Below, one piece after another: positions 1 through 6,120 of a stretch of 6,675 nt of DNA; the stretch's first letter is position 1, and each line of letters starts with the position of its first letter. The notes under the pieces are model-generated. The model made no database searches. It worked only from the letters and a program-made list of their open reading frames with translations, and was not told the DNA's origin. Made by a program: the position numbers and the translations under genes. The stretch comes from Methanobacteriota archaeon (GTDB lineage: Archaea > Halobacteriota > Methanosarcinia > Methanosarcinales > Methanosarcinaceae). The stretch spans positions 1 through 6,675 of the forward strand of contig JAUPKV010000266.1 of assembly GCA_030837265.1 (NCBI GenBank). The letters run 5' to 3'.

Positions 1-1208
1 GAGTAGCTCCGCAAAATATTATTCCGGGGAACGGCTCAACCGAAATAGTCCGGCTTGTGGTTGAATGTGTGGCAGAAAAGGGAGACATTGTGCTTCTTCC
101 CTGGCCTACCTTCGGAGAATATGAGATGCAGTGCCGGATTATGGGAGCAAAGCCCGAATATCCCGGTCAGGAGGAGGTAGAAACACTTTCTGATGAAATT
201 CTTGAAAAAGCTAAAATCCTTTTCATTTGTAATCCTAACAACCCTACAGGCAAGCTCCGTACAAGAGAAGAAATAATAACTCTTGCAGAGCGTTGCAAAC
301 AGCATGAAACTCTTCTTTTTGTAGATGAAGCTTTTATAGAACTCTCCGATCCTGCACAGAGTGTTGCCGATCTCCCTACAAACAACAATTACGTTTTTGT
401 CATGCGTTCCCTTACAAAAGCCTTCGCAATTCCGGGAATTCGGATGGGTTTCGGGATAGCTTCTCCTGAAATGGCCGAGATCCTGAATACAGCCAGGTTA
501 TCCTGGAACCTTGGGGTAATAGCAAATGCTACTGGCACTGCACTCCTTAATATTGAAGGCGGGATAGGCAGTCCATATTTGAAAACGGCAAGAGCTGTAA
601 TTCGCGAAGAAGGAGAAAATCTCAAAGCCAAACTCGATAAAATAAGGGGATTCAAAGCAGGGGAAGTAAATGTAAACTTTATCATCGTCGATATCAAAAA
701 ATTCATGCTTGATTCCAGCGAATTAAGTGCACGGCTGGCAGCTCGCGGAATCCTTGTTCGGGACTGTGCCTCATTCCATGGTCTTGAAAAAGATTACATA
801 AGAGTTGCAGTGAGGAATAAAGAGGAAAATGATAAGCTTATAGCCGCAATCGGGGATATCATTACCGAGTGGGGCAAAGAACAGGCAAAAAGTGAACTTC
901 AACACGTGATCGAAAAGGCTTCCGAAGAAGGTATAGGCGGCAGGAAGACCTGTGAATACTACCCATGTCATTTCGAAGGCCAGAACTGTACCTTCTGCTT
1001 CTGCCCGTTCTATCCCTGTGAAAATGAAAAAACAGGTGGGAAATGGATTCAGAGTTCAAGAGGCGGCAGGGTTTGGAGCTGTGTTGACTGCCATAGTGTC
1101 CATAAAACAGAAATTGCACAAAAAATCCTGGACTGCCTTATGCAGGAAGGTAACACTGACGAACTTGTAAAGGTAGCCTGGAAAAAAGTGATGGAGCCCA
1201 CGTTATGA
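1..1208 (+). CDS. cobD: CobD, L-threonine-O-3-phosphate decarboxylase with C-terminal cysteine-rich domain (5' end missing)
   Basis: The frame is open from base 3 to the TGA at 1206-1208 and codes through the left edge, so the true start is upstream; the GTG at 57 is an internal valine. The product is a fold-type I PLP enzyme that makes (R)-1-aminopropan-2-ol phosphate, the linker of the cobalamin lower ligand. Visible motifs are GNGSTE (27-44), NPNNPTG near 235-250, VDEAF near 322-336, SLTKAFAIPGIRMGF with the PLP lysine at 417-419, and the substrate-binding arginine in RVAVRN (about 804-821). After the enzyme domain, 951-1094 encodes a compact tail with eight cysteines (951, 966, 987, 996, 1002, 1017, 1080, 1089) and histidines, matching the cysteine-rich small domain. 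The Methanosarcina mazei homologue is reported to be bifunctional (L-threonine kinase and decarboxylase), with metal centres in this tail; the same role here is inferred. The stop overlaps the cbiB start. Confidence 0.95.
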   Translation, partial: VAPQNIIPGNGSTEIVRLVVECVAEKGDIVLLPWPTFGEYEMQCRIMGAKPEYPGQEEVETLSDEILEKAKILFICNPNNPTGKLRTREEIITLAERCKQHETLLFVDEAFIELSDPAQSVADLPTNNNYVFVMRSLTKAFAIPGIRMGFGIASPEMAEILNTARLSWNLGVIANATGTALLNIEGGIGSPYLKTARAVIREEGENLKAKLDKIRGFKAGEVNVNFIIVDIKKFMLDSSELSARLAARGILVRDCASFHGLEKDYIRVAVRNKEENDKLIAAIGDIITEWGKEQAKSELQHVIEKASEEGIGGRKTCEYYPCHFEGQNCTFCFCPFYPCENEKTGGKWIQSSRGGRVWSCVDCHSVHKTEIAQKILDCLMQEGNTDELVKVAWKKVMEPTL

Positions 1209-2203
1209 TAGTGCCGGATCTTGTGATTGTGCCTGATCGCTGGCACCTTGCTCTGGTCCTTCTGCTTGCAGCAGCTATTGACATAGTTTTCGGAGAGCCT
1301 CCGGTTGCCATACATCCTGTCGTCTGGATAGGAAAATTAGTCACTTTTTTGAAAAACGCAGCCCCAAAAACCCACCGGAAGTTATATGGAGTTTTTATGG
1401 CTCTTTGCTGTGTTTTTTTCTCAGCAATGATAGGTTATTCCGTACTCTATATAGCAGCCCTACCCGGAATTCCAGGGATCCTCGGACTTCTTCTTGAAGC
1501 TTATTTTCTGAAAGCGACCTTCGCTATAAACTGCCTGCTAAGCCCGGCCAGGGAAATCTACGGGCACCTTGAAGCAAACAGGCTTGAGAAAGTAAGGGAA
1601 ATGCTCCCCATATATGTTAGCAGGAACACATCCAAACTGACCAGGACTCAGATGTCTTCAGCAGTAATCGAATCAGTATCCGAAAATTACGTAGATGGTA
1701 TTCTCAGTCCGATTTTCTACTATGCCCTCTTTGGAGGATATGGGCTTATCGCTGCATATATCTTTAAAGCTATAAGCACTCTTGATTCCATGGTCGGATA
1801 CAAGACCGAACCGTACAGGGAATTGGGGTACTTTTCAGCGAAATCCGATGACGTACTAAACTGGATCCCGGCGAGGATATCGGTCATATTCATTCTTGCA
1901 GCAGCTCTTGTCGTTTCTCTGCTTCCTAAAAAACAGGGGAAAACAAATCCTCTTAATACCATTAAGAGCGTACTGGAGGACGGCATGAAAACTCCATCAC
2001 CGAACTCCGGCTATCCAATGGCTGCGACTGCAGGAGCTCTGGGTGTAAAACTCGAAAAACCCGATAATTACGTGCTTGGGGCCTCATATCCTCCTACGGA
2101 AATAAATGATATAAAAAGGGTCTCCCAATTAATAGCAATAGCTTCAGGTTTTTCACTAGCTGCCTTTGCTGCAATAATTCAGATTGCAGGAATTTATCTT
2201 TGA
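1205..2203 (+). CDS. cbiB: CbiB, adenosylcobinamide-phosphate synthase (membrane protein)
   Basis: 332 residues, a normal length for the CbiB/CobD-type synthase that joins aminopropanol phosphate to adenosylcobyric acid. Family motifs are the N-terminal DIVFGEPPVAIHPVVWIG segment, ESVSENYVDG at residues 156-165, LDSMVGYKTEPYRELG, DDVLNWIPAR, and PSPNSGYPMAATAGALGV near the C-terminus. Several hydrophobic stretches (about residues 8-22, 58-85, 170-190, 225-242 and the last 25) indicate an integral membrane protein. The ATG lies in an ATGA overlap with the cobD stop. GGAG (1193-1196) and GTGAT (1188-1192) precede it, so translation is probably coupled to cobD. The first residues contain an imprecise repeat, IVPD-LV-IVPD (1208-1237), with several GTG codons that could also start translation; the ATG is preferred for its Shine-Dalgarno spacing. 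Function is confident from motifs and context. In bacterial naming this protein is sometimes called CobD, which differs from the preceding gene. Confidence 0.95.
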   Translation: MIVPDLVIVPDRWHLALVLLLAAAIDIVFGEPPVAIHPVVWIGKLVTFLKNAAPKTHRKLYGVFMALCCVFFSAMIGYSVLYIAALPGIPGILGLLLEAYFLKATFAINCLLSPAREIYGHLEANRLEKVREMLPIYVSRNTSKLTRTQMSSAVIESVSENYVDGILSPIFYYALFGGYGLIAAYIFKAISTLDSMVGYKTEPYRELGYFSAKSDDVLNWIPARISVIFILAAALVVSLLPKKQGKTNPLNTIKSVLEDGMKTPSPNSGYPMAATAGALGVKLEKPDNYVLGASYPPTEINDIKRVSQLIAIASGFSLAAFAAIIQIAGIYL

Positions 2204-2272
2204 GATATCTTTTATTCATTTTACAGAAATTAAACTCAATATAACACCGTCTAAAAATCCCGAAGTGATCTT

Positions 2273-2815
2273 ATGAAGTTATCCGATATTGAGGAAAGGG
2301 ACCTGAAAAAAGGACAGCCTGAAACAGTAGAAGGAAAAGCAACTGTTGACATACTTGATGTCCTGGCCGAGGAAGGCATTACTGTTCAGGACCTGACAGA
2401 TACGGCTCTTGAGATGTACGTCCCGCATCCCGGACTTGAGACCAGGGAAAAAGCCGACTCTTTAATTAAAAGGGAACTTAGATACGCTCTTTCTGACCCA
2501 AACCTCTGCCTTCTTATTTATTCCGGGATTTTACTAGAGAGAGAAGGAAGGGCCGGGACCCTGCCAAACCTCAGCAAAAGTTCCTATGAAAAGGACCTGA
2601 GTTTCATAATTGCAGACGAGGTGCTGGGTACAAGCATTGCGACCTATATCAGCGGCTCCAAAGGTGCATTCGAATTTGTAAGGTTTGACAAAATGAAACC
2701 AGGTATCCTTTCAAAGCTGGGACCTTTCATGGACGACGTAATCGGAGGCCTCATAGGCGGAGTTTCCTCTAATATGTACTCCAGAGGAATGGCTGAATTC
2801 CAGGGAAAGGACTGA
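2273..2815 (+). CDS. cobZ: CobZ, archaeal alpha-ribazole-phosphate phosphatase
   Basis: 180 residues. CobZ is the archaeal, non-orthologous replacement for the bacterial phosphatase CobC, shown in Methanosarcina mazei to dephosphorylate alpha-ribazole-5'-phosphate. The C-terminal half resembles the PgpA (phosphatidylglycerophosphatase A) fold: DEVLG at residues 115-119, RFDKMKPG at 137-144 and MDDVIGG at 153-159. These acidic residues probably bind the metal and phosphate. The N-terminal half ([25 protein letters not shown]) is a helical region typical of CobZ. PgpA itself is unlikely because of the position between cbiB and cobS. The ATG follows GTGATC (2265-2270) three bases upstream, matching the GTGAT part of the archaeal Shine-Dalgarno. 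The 69-base gap after cbiB is AT-rich and could hold a weak promoter (AATATAAC near 2238-2245), unproven. The stop codon lies in the first unit of a tandem repeat. Confidence 0.92.
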   Translation: MKLSDIEERDLKKGQPETVEGKATVDILDVLAEEGITVQDLTDTALEMYVPHPGLETREKADSLIKRELRYALSDPNLCLLIYSGILLEREGRAGTLPNLSKSSYEKDLSFIIADEVLGTSIATYISGSKGAFEFVRFDKMKPGILSKLGPFMDDVIGGLIGGVSSNMYSRGMAEFQGKD

Positions 2816-2854
2816 AAGAAGGACTGAAAGAAGGATTGAAAAAGGATTGAAAAA
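2809..2854 (+). repeat. four tandem copies of an 11-12 bp unit spanning the cobZ stop
   Basis: Two exact 12-base units GGACTGAAAGAA (2809-2820, 2821-2832) are followed by two exact 11-base units GGATTGAAAAA (2833-2843, 2844-2854). The cobZ stop TGA (2813-2815) lies in unit one, and units two and three repeat the same in-frame Asp-stop (2825-2827, 2837-2839). The array fills almost the whole cobZ-cobS spacer. It looks like replication slippage of the cobZ tail. It is too short and lacks spacers, so it is not a CRISPR array. Confidence 0.85.
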
Positions 2855-2867
2855 CAGGCGATGTTTC

Positions 2868-3677
2868 ATGAATTCATTTTTACTTGCTTTTAAATCGGGT
2901 TTCGGCTTCCTATCAACGATCCCAGTTGGAATCAGCATGGAAGGGATCGACGAGCTTATGAATAAAATATATTTTTACCCGATCGTAGGAGCCGTACTCG
3001 GACTACTCATAGGGGCAGTTGCCTACATCGGGCAGCTGATAATTCCGATGCCTGTCCTGGCAGTCCTTATAATGGGATTCATATATTATATTACGGGTTT
3101 CAATCACCTTGACGGAGTCACTGATATGGGTGACGGTTTTATGGCTCACGGGTCACTTGAAAAGAAACTCAGAGCCCTTAAAGATACTAACCTGGGAACA
3201 GGTGGAGTATCTTTCTGCATCCTGCTGCTGCTTGCCCTGTACGGTTCGATAAGGTCAGTTCAAGAACAGGGTCTGAGCTCCGTATCTTCCCTTCCGGTAC
3301 TGATGTTTTTTTCGATGTTTATAGCAGAGGTAAGTGCAAAGCAGTCTATGTTAACTATTGCTGCATTTGGCAAACCAATACCTCGTCCGAAAGATCAGGC
3401 TTATCCTGGCCTTGGAGAGATGACTATTAACGGAGCGACCCGGAAGAATTTCCTTATAGGATTCTTATTCGGAGCAGTCGTATGCGCACTACCTTTCGGG
3501 TTGATTGGACTGCTTCCATATCTTGGGGCCTGCACTTCATCTCTCGTGCTTCTGAATAGGAGCTATGCCCATTTTGGAGGCTTGAACGGCGACGGAATAG
3601 GCACTGCTAACGAAATTGGCAGGGTTACTGCCCTGATAATCATTGCAGTTATCCTGAGACTCTCAATACTTCATTAA
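2868..3677 (+). CDS. cobS: CobS, adenosylcobinamide-GDP ribazoletransferase (cobalamin synthase)
   Basis: 269 residues from the ATG at 2868. CobS is the membrane-embedded enzyme that joins adenosylcobinamide-GDP to alpha-ribazole (phosphate), finishing the nucleotide loop. Motifs are the N-terminal [11 protein letters not shown], the acidic [12 protein letters not shown] (Asp82 and Asp89 and neighbours, for Mg2+), the [10 protein letters not shown] segment, and [16 protein letters not shown] (Asp242) near the end, the archaeal form of the usual GGxTGDxLGA motif. Long hydrophobic helices lie at about residues 33-70, 105-125, 135-155 and 195-225, plus the C-terminus. The frame is open upstream to a TTG at 2847 inside the tandem repeat, but the ATG at 2868 starts the conserved [14 protein letters not shown] sequence and has GGCGAT (2857-2862), close to GGTGAT, five bases upstream. 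It lies 52 bases after cobZ, as expected for an operon member. Confidence 0.94.
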   Translation: MNSFLLAFKSGFGFLSTIPVGISMEGIDELMNKIYFYPIVGAVLGLLIGAVAYIGQLIIPMPVLAVLIMGFIYYITGFNHLDGVTDMGDGFMAHGSLEKKLRALKDTNLGTGGVSFCILLLLALYGSIRSVQEQGLSSVSSLPVLMFFSMFIAEVSAKQSMLTIAAFGKPIPRPKDQAYPGLGEMTINGATRKNFLIGFLFGAVVCALPFGLIGLLPYLGACTSSLVLLNRSYAHFGGLNGDGIGTANEIGRVTALIIIAVILRLSILH

Positions 3678-3701
3678 AATTTTCCACTACTTCATTAAAA
3701 T
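3667..3701 (+). repeat. direct repeat duplicating the cobS stop-codon region
   Basis: The 14 bases TACTTCATTAAAAT occur at 3667-3680 and again at 3688-3701, a 21-base period. The first copy carries the last codons and the TAA stop of cobS; the second lies in the spacer and, with the next G, creates a false ATG at 3700 in frame with cobY. It is a second case of an upstream gene's tail being copied at a junction in this cluster. Confidence 0.85.
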
Positions 3702-3720
3702 GATACATAAGAGGTTTGTA

Positions 3721-4332
3721 ATGGACGCTATTGTAATGGCAGGAGGGTTTGGACAGAGGCTTGGGATGGGAGAGAAGCCGTGTGTTGAACTACTTGGAAA
3801 GCCGCTTATAAGTTATGTAATAGATACCCTCAGAACTGCAAAAGAGATAGATAGGGTTTTTGTAGCAGTCTCACCCGTAACACCTAAAACCGAAGTCATG
3901 CTCCAGGAGCGATATGAAGGAGAAGTCCGGGTAATCAGGACCTTCGGAGGAAACTACGTAGGGGATATGATCTATGCGGTAGAGACTGCACAGAGCACAG
4001 GTCCTGTAATGATAATTATGTCCGATCTTCCCCTACTAAACCCGGAACTTATAGATTCGGTAATTGAGAAATACAGGGAAGCAGGAACACCGGCACTTTC
4101 CGTTTATGTACCGATCAATGTATGCAAAGGGATCGGGATCAGGCCGGATACCGTCTTCAATAAGGATGGAAAACTTATTGTGCCGGTTGGAATAAATATA
4201 CTTGATAGCAACCAGATCAGGAGCGAACAGGAAGACTTTAATTTGATACTTGAAAACCCAAAGATAGCATTTAACGTAAATACCGTAGAAGATTTGCAGC
4301 GCTGCAAGGATCTACTGCAGAATGATAACTAA
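3721..4332 (+). CDS. cobY: CobY, GTP:adenosylcobinamide-phosphate guanylyltransferase
   Basis: 203 residues. CobY is the archaeal, non-orthologous replacement for the guanylyltransferase activity of bacterial CobU/CobP; it converts adenosylcobinamide phosphate and GTP to adenosylcobinamide-GDP. It belongs to the small nucleotidyltransferase (MobA-like) fold. The nucleotide-binding loop MAGGFGQRLGMGEKP is at residues 6-20, KPLISYVIDTL follows, SDLPLL (101-106) holds the metal-binding aspartate, and GIGIRPDTVFN plus KLIVPVGINI lie in the C-terminal third. The start at 3721 is preferred over the in-frame ATG at 3700 because GAGGT (3711-3715) lies five bases upstream and the protein then begins MDAIVMAGG, the usual CobY start. 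Arginine codons are 7 AGR to 3 CGN, as in neighbouring cob genes. Its last roughly 40 codons have a decayed second copy at about 5945-6084. Confidence 0.94.
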   Translation: MDAIVMAGGFGQRLGMGEKPCVELLGKPLISYVIDTLRTAKEIDRVFVAVSPVTPKTEVMLQERYEGEVRVIRTFGGNYVGDMIYAVETAQSTGPVMIIMSDLPLLNPELIDSVIEKYREAGTPALSVYVPINVCKGIGIRPDTVFNKDGKLIVPVGINILDSNQIRSEQEDFNLILENPKIAFNVNTVEDLQRCKDLLQNDN

Positions 4333-4380
4333 AACTTAATTGAGATGTAGATATTTTTTTCTGAAAGATTAATGGTGGGT
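4200..4380 (+). repeat. upstream copy of an imperfect direct repeat (cobY 3' end plus decayed ATPase gene start)
   Basis: This segment aligns by eye with about 5945-6134. The strongest block is 4224-4242, identical over 19 bases to 5985-6003. The block 4224-4320 matches 5985-6078 at roughly three quarters of positions with 3 gapped bases. Downstream, the 27 bases after the shared CAG (4321-4347 versus 6079-6105) have the same length and end in GAGATG versus GAGGTG. Then TAGAT, TGAAA and ATGGT recur in the same order. A further possible match is TCGGGGA at 4391-4397. This copy keeps cobY intact, while the ATPase-like start is degenerate and non-coding. The cobY part of the match is strong; the part beyond 4332 is weaker. 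Confidence 0.65.
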
Positions 4381-4539
4381 GTGGAGATTCTCGGGGATTC
4401 GAGAAAAACACTTTTAAACGATGCAATATTTATCCAATCGAGGATGTATAATACGAAAATCTACATCGATGGAGTTTTCGAATAAATCCGAATTTAAAAC
4501 ACATATATAGATTTGAAAATATTGAATAGAAGGTAAAGG
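4333..4539. other. 207-base spacer before the aminotransferase: decayed ATPase-start copy, hairpins, short ORF
   Basis: No full gene is seen. The first part (to about 4380-4410) resembles the start of the downstream ATPase gene. A T7 run (4354-4360) could end cob transcription. A small hairpin TTCTCG/CGAGAA lies at 4388-4405 with a six-base loop. A second, bulged hairpin lies at 4437-4470 (ATCG...ATGTA with TACAT...CGAT). A 13-codon ORF runs from ATG 4444 to TAA 4483-4485 (MYNTKIYIDGVFE); it has no properly spaced ribosome site, and whether it is translated is unknown. Confidence 0.5.
4493..4510 (+). promoter_or_regulatory. candidate archaeal TATA/BRE promoter for the aminotransferase
   Basis: An AT-rich stretch, ATTTAAAACACATATATAG, contains two TATA-like cores (TTTAAA near 4494-4499, TATATA at 4504-4509). 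They lie about 30-45 bases upstream of the ATG at 4540, suitable for a short 5' leader. A weak ribosome site AAGGT (4530-4534) follows, five bases from the ATG. This rests on sequence resemblance only; the whole spacer is AT-rich. Confidence 0.35.
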
Positions 4540-5763
4540 ATGACTTATACAATCGAAAAAAATTCACAAGAATTTGTTTTTGATGACGTCTTTGCCAAAC
4601 GTGTCATGGAAACCCCCCGATCTTTTATCCGAGAGATTTTAGGGATTGCCATTGCTCCGGGAATGATCTCCTTTGCCGGAGGCCTTCCCAACAAAGACCT
4701 CTTCCCTGTGGAAGAATTACATAAGGCATGTGATAAAGTTTTCAGTCTTTATGGTCCCGATGTCTTGCAGTACAGCAATACAGAAGGTTTGTTTGAGCTT
4801 CGAGAATATATTGCCAGGCACTATAAAGAACGAGGCGTTTTTCATGTTTCGCCCGATAATATCTTGATAACCAGTGGATCGCAGCAAGCAATGGATCTAT
4901 TGGCTAAGGTTCTCATTAATGAAGATGATAAAGTTATTTTGGAAGAGCCGTCGTACCTTGGCGCTATTCAGGCATTTTCTTTTTTTCGCCCCCAGTTTAT
5001 CACAATCCCTATTTCGGAAAAAGGAATGGACGTTGATAGGCTGAAGAACGCTTTTTCACAAAGCGTGAAGCTGATGTACATAGTCCCGAATTTTCAAAAT
5101 CCCACGGGTATTTCTTATCCGGATGAAAATCGCACAGAGATCGCTGAAGTAATCCGCGGTACTAAAACATTTGTTGTAGAAGATGATCCTTATGGAGAAT
5201 TACGCTTTTCGGGGCGGCCAAAAACATCATTTATGAATCTTGCTCCCGAGAACACTATTCTATTGGGGTCGTTCTCTAAAACTGTTGTTCCTGCCCTGCG
5301 CTTAGGATGGGTCGTTGCTCCAAAACCTGTTATTGACAAGCTGGTGATTGCCAAGCAGGCGGCAGACCTCCATACGAATTCATTCTCTCAGTATGTCCTC
5401 TACCAGTATTTGATTAACAATGATCCCTCAGAACATATTGCCAGAATTGTGACGCAGTATGCCGCGCAGAAACAGGCTATGGTAGAGGCTATCTCCCGGC
5501 ACTTTCCGGAATCTGTTACGTATACGAATCCGGACGGAGGCATGTTTCTCTGGGCAACTTTGCCAAACAACATTTCATCCATGAAGCTTTTCGAGATAGC
5601 TGTCAAAGATGGTGTCTGTATTGTTCCGGGACATCCCTTTTACATAGGAAAGGACGATGTTTCCACTATGCGATTGAATTTCTCCTGCATGGACGAAACC
5701 ACGATAGAAGAGGGCATCAAACGTCTTGGAAAAGCAATATATCAGCTTTCTTCTGACACCTGA
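4540..5763 (+). CDS. PLP-dependent aminotransferase, fold type I (LysN/ARO8-like, 2-aminoadipate or aromatic type), probably acquired from bacteria
   Basis: 407 residues, full length for the family. It has the MocR/ARO8-type aminotransferase domain without the winged-helix DNA-binding domain. Motifs: the N-terminal ISFAGGLPNKDLFP, YSNTEGLFELRE, TSGSQQAMDLLAK, PNFQNPTG with Asn187, EDDPYGELRF with Asp215 (pyridine nitrogen) and Tyr218, GSFSKTVVPALRLGW with the PLP lysine Lys247, and MRLNFS with substrate-carboxylate Arg378. Members act on aminoadipate, aromatic, branched-chain or other amino acids, so the substrate cannot be told here. Arginine codons are 14 CGN to 3 AGR, opposite to cbiB (2 to 8) and cobY (3 to 7), which suggests horizontal transfer. 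It has its own spacer and likely its own promoter, and is flanked by two copies of the cobY end. A link to cobalamin synthesis is not implied; the PLP fold shared with CobD is probably coincidence. Confidence 0.9.
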   Translation: MTYTIEKNSQEFVFDDVFAKRVMETPRSFIREILGIAIAPGMISFAGGLPNKDLFPVEELHKACDKVFSLYGPDVLQYSNTEGLFELREYIARHYKERGVFHVSPDNILITSGSQQAMDLLAKVLINEDDKVILEEPSYLGAIQAFSFFRPQFITIPISEKGMDVDRLKNAFSQSVKLMYIVPNFQNPTGISYPDENRTEIAEVIRGTKTFVVEDDPYGELRFSGRPKTSFMNLAPENTILLGSFSKTVVPALRLGWVVAPKPVIDKLVIAKQAADLHTNSFSQYVLYQYLINNDPSEHIARIVTQYAAQKQAMVEAISRHFPESVTYTNPDGGMFLWATLPNNISSMKLFEIAVKDGVCIVPGHPFYIGKDDVSTMRLNFSCMDETTIEEGIKRLGKAIYQLSSDT

Positions 5764-5944
5764 GCTTTCCTTTTATTTCAGTTATGGAAGCACTCTGATT
5801 AGTTACAGCATGGGCGTTTCCATAATACCTTTATCTGTAAAAACCAAATATAGTAATTGAATGGGGCTTTTCCTTGCCCGATACTTTTTTGTAATCTTTT
5901 TCTATTTTATTCTTCACTAACTGAAAAGTATTTTTAACTCACCT
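5764..5944. other. AT-rich non-coding spacer after the aminotransferase
   Basis: I see no gene on either strand. The spacer holds an 8-base inverted repeat TTATGGAA (5782-5789) / TTCCATAA (5818-5825), a short GGGC/GCCC stem at 5864-5879 followed by T-rich DNA, and another 8-base inverted repeat ATACTTTT (5881-5888) / AAAAGTAT (5924-5931). These fit a terminator region for the gene upstream. Nothing resembles a transposase, integrase or attachment site. Confidence 0.55.
5864..5908 (+). terminator. candidate transcription terminator of the aminotransferase
   Basis: A 4-base stem (GGGC 5864-5867, GCCC 5876-5879) is followed by T-runs (5885-5890, 5897-5901 and 5905-5908). Archaeal termination relies mainly on oligo-T, so the T-runs are the stronger evidence; the stem is short and may be chance. 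Confidence 0.35.
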
Positions 5945-6084
5945 ATAACTCATAGAGCCAGTACAACAGTTCATAAATGAGAAACGAACAGGAAGACTTT
6001 AATCATATATTCGATAATCCAAAGTAGCAATTACTGTTAATACTGGAAGGCTTGCAGCAGTGTAGAGATCAATTGCAGTGTTAA
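5945..6084 (+). pseudogene. cobY: decayed duplicate of the cobY 3' end
   Basis: Bases 5985-6003 equal 4224-4242 of cobY over 19 bases, and the match continues to the LLQ codons. Read in the cobY frame from 5977 it gives MRNEQEDFNHIFDNPK then TAG (6025-6027), against IRSEQEDFNLILENPK in cobY. One base is missing at the ATA codon (6025) and two more at the next valine codon (about 6043); together they restore frame, after which EGLQQCRDQLQ matches EDLQRCKDLLQ, ending at TAA 6082-6084. Upstream, TATAACTCATAGAGCCAG (5944-5961) loosely matches the cobY sequence around 4197-4214, with about 15 extra bases. The fragment is too short and broken to work. It lies about 25 bases before the ATPase ribosome site, so it probably marks where cobY once joined the ATPase gene. 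Confidence 0.8.
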
Positions 6085-6099
6085 AAATGAAATTCACTA

Positions 6100-6105
6100 G
6101 AGGTG
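6100..6105 (+). promoter_or_regulatory. strong Shine-Dalgarno GAGGTG without a normal start codon at the right distance
   Basis: GAGGTG matches the core of GGAGGTGAT. A start would be expected at about 6110-6113, but the sequence there is GTAGATTCT: the reading frame of the ATPase has TAG at 6109-6111 followed by ATT (6112). The nearest standard starts in frame are TTG 6121 and ATG 6130, which are 15 and 24 bases away. Confidence 0.6.
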
Positions 6106-6120
6106 TCGTAGATTCTATCT

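Noticed and set aside
57..59. GTG at 57 as the start of the cobD gene
   Set aside because: The frame is open to the left edge and codes for the conserved NIIPGNGSTEIV sequence before it, so the gene is cut by the window.
36..1344. Antisense and out-of-frame open frames over cobD and cbiB
   Set aside because: They lie opposite or within well-supported genes, lack family motifs and ribosome sites, and are shadows of the coding strand.
2809..2854. CRISPR-like array
   Set aside because: The units are 11-12 bases, directly adjacent with no unique spacers, and no cas genes are in the window.
2847..2867. TTG 2847 as the start of cobS
   Set aside because: It lies inside the tandem repeat and has no ribosome site; the ATG at 2868 starts the family-like N-terminus with a fair ribosome site.
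3700..3720. ATG 3700 as the start of cobY
   Set aside because: That ATG was made by the repeat and has no ribosome site; ATG 3721 has GAGGT five bases upstream and gives the usual CobY N-terminus.
4344..4467. GATGTAGAT (4344-4352) and ATCTACATC (4459-4467) as transposon terminal inverted repeats
   Set aside because: Both lie on the same side of the aminotransferase, are only 9 bases, and no transposase is present.
4333..4539. Cobalamin riboswitch before the aminotransferase
   Set aside because: I could not find the B12-box or a multi-stem fold; the region is better explained as a decayed copy of the ATPase start plus promoter DNA.
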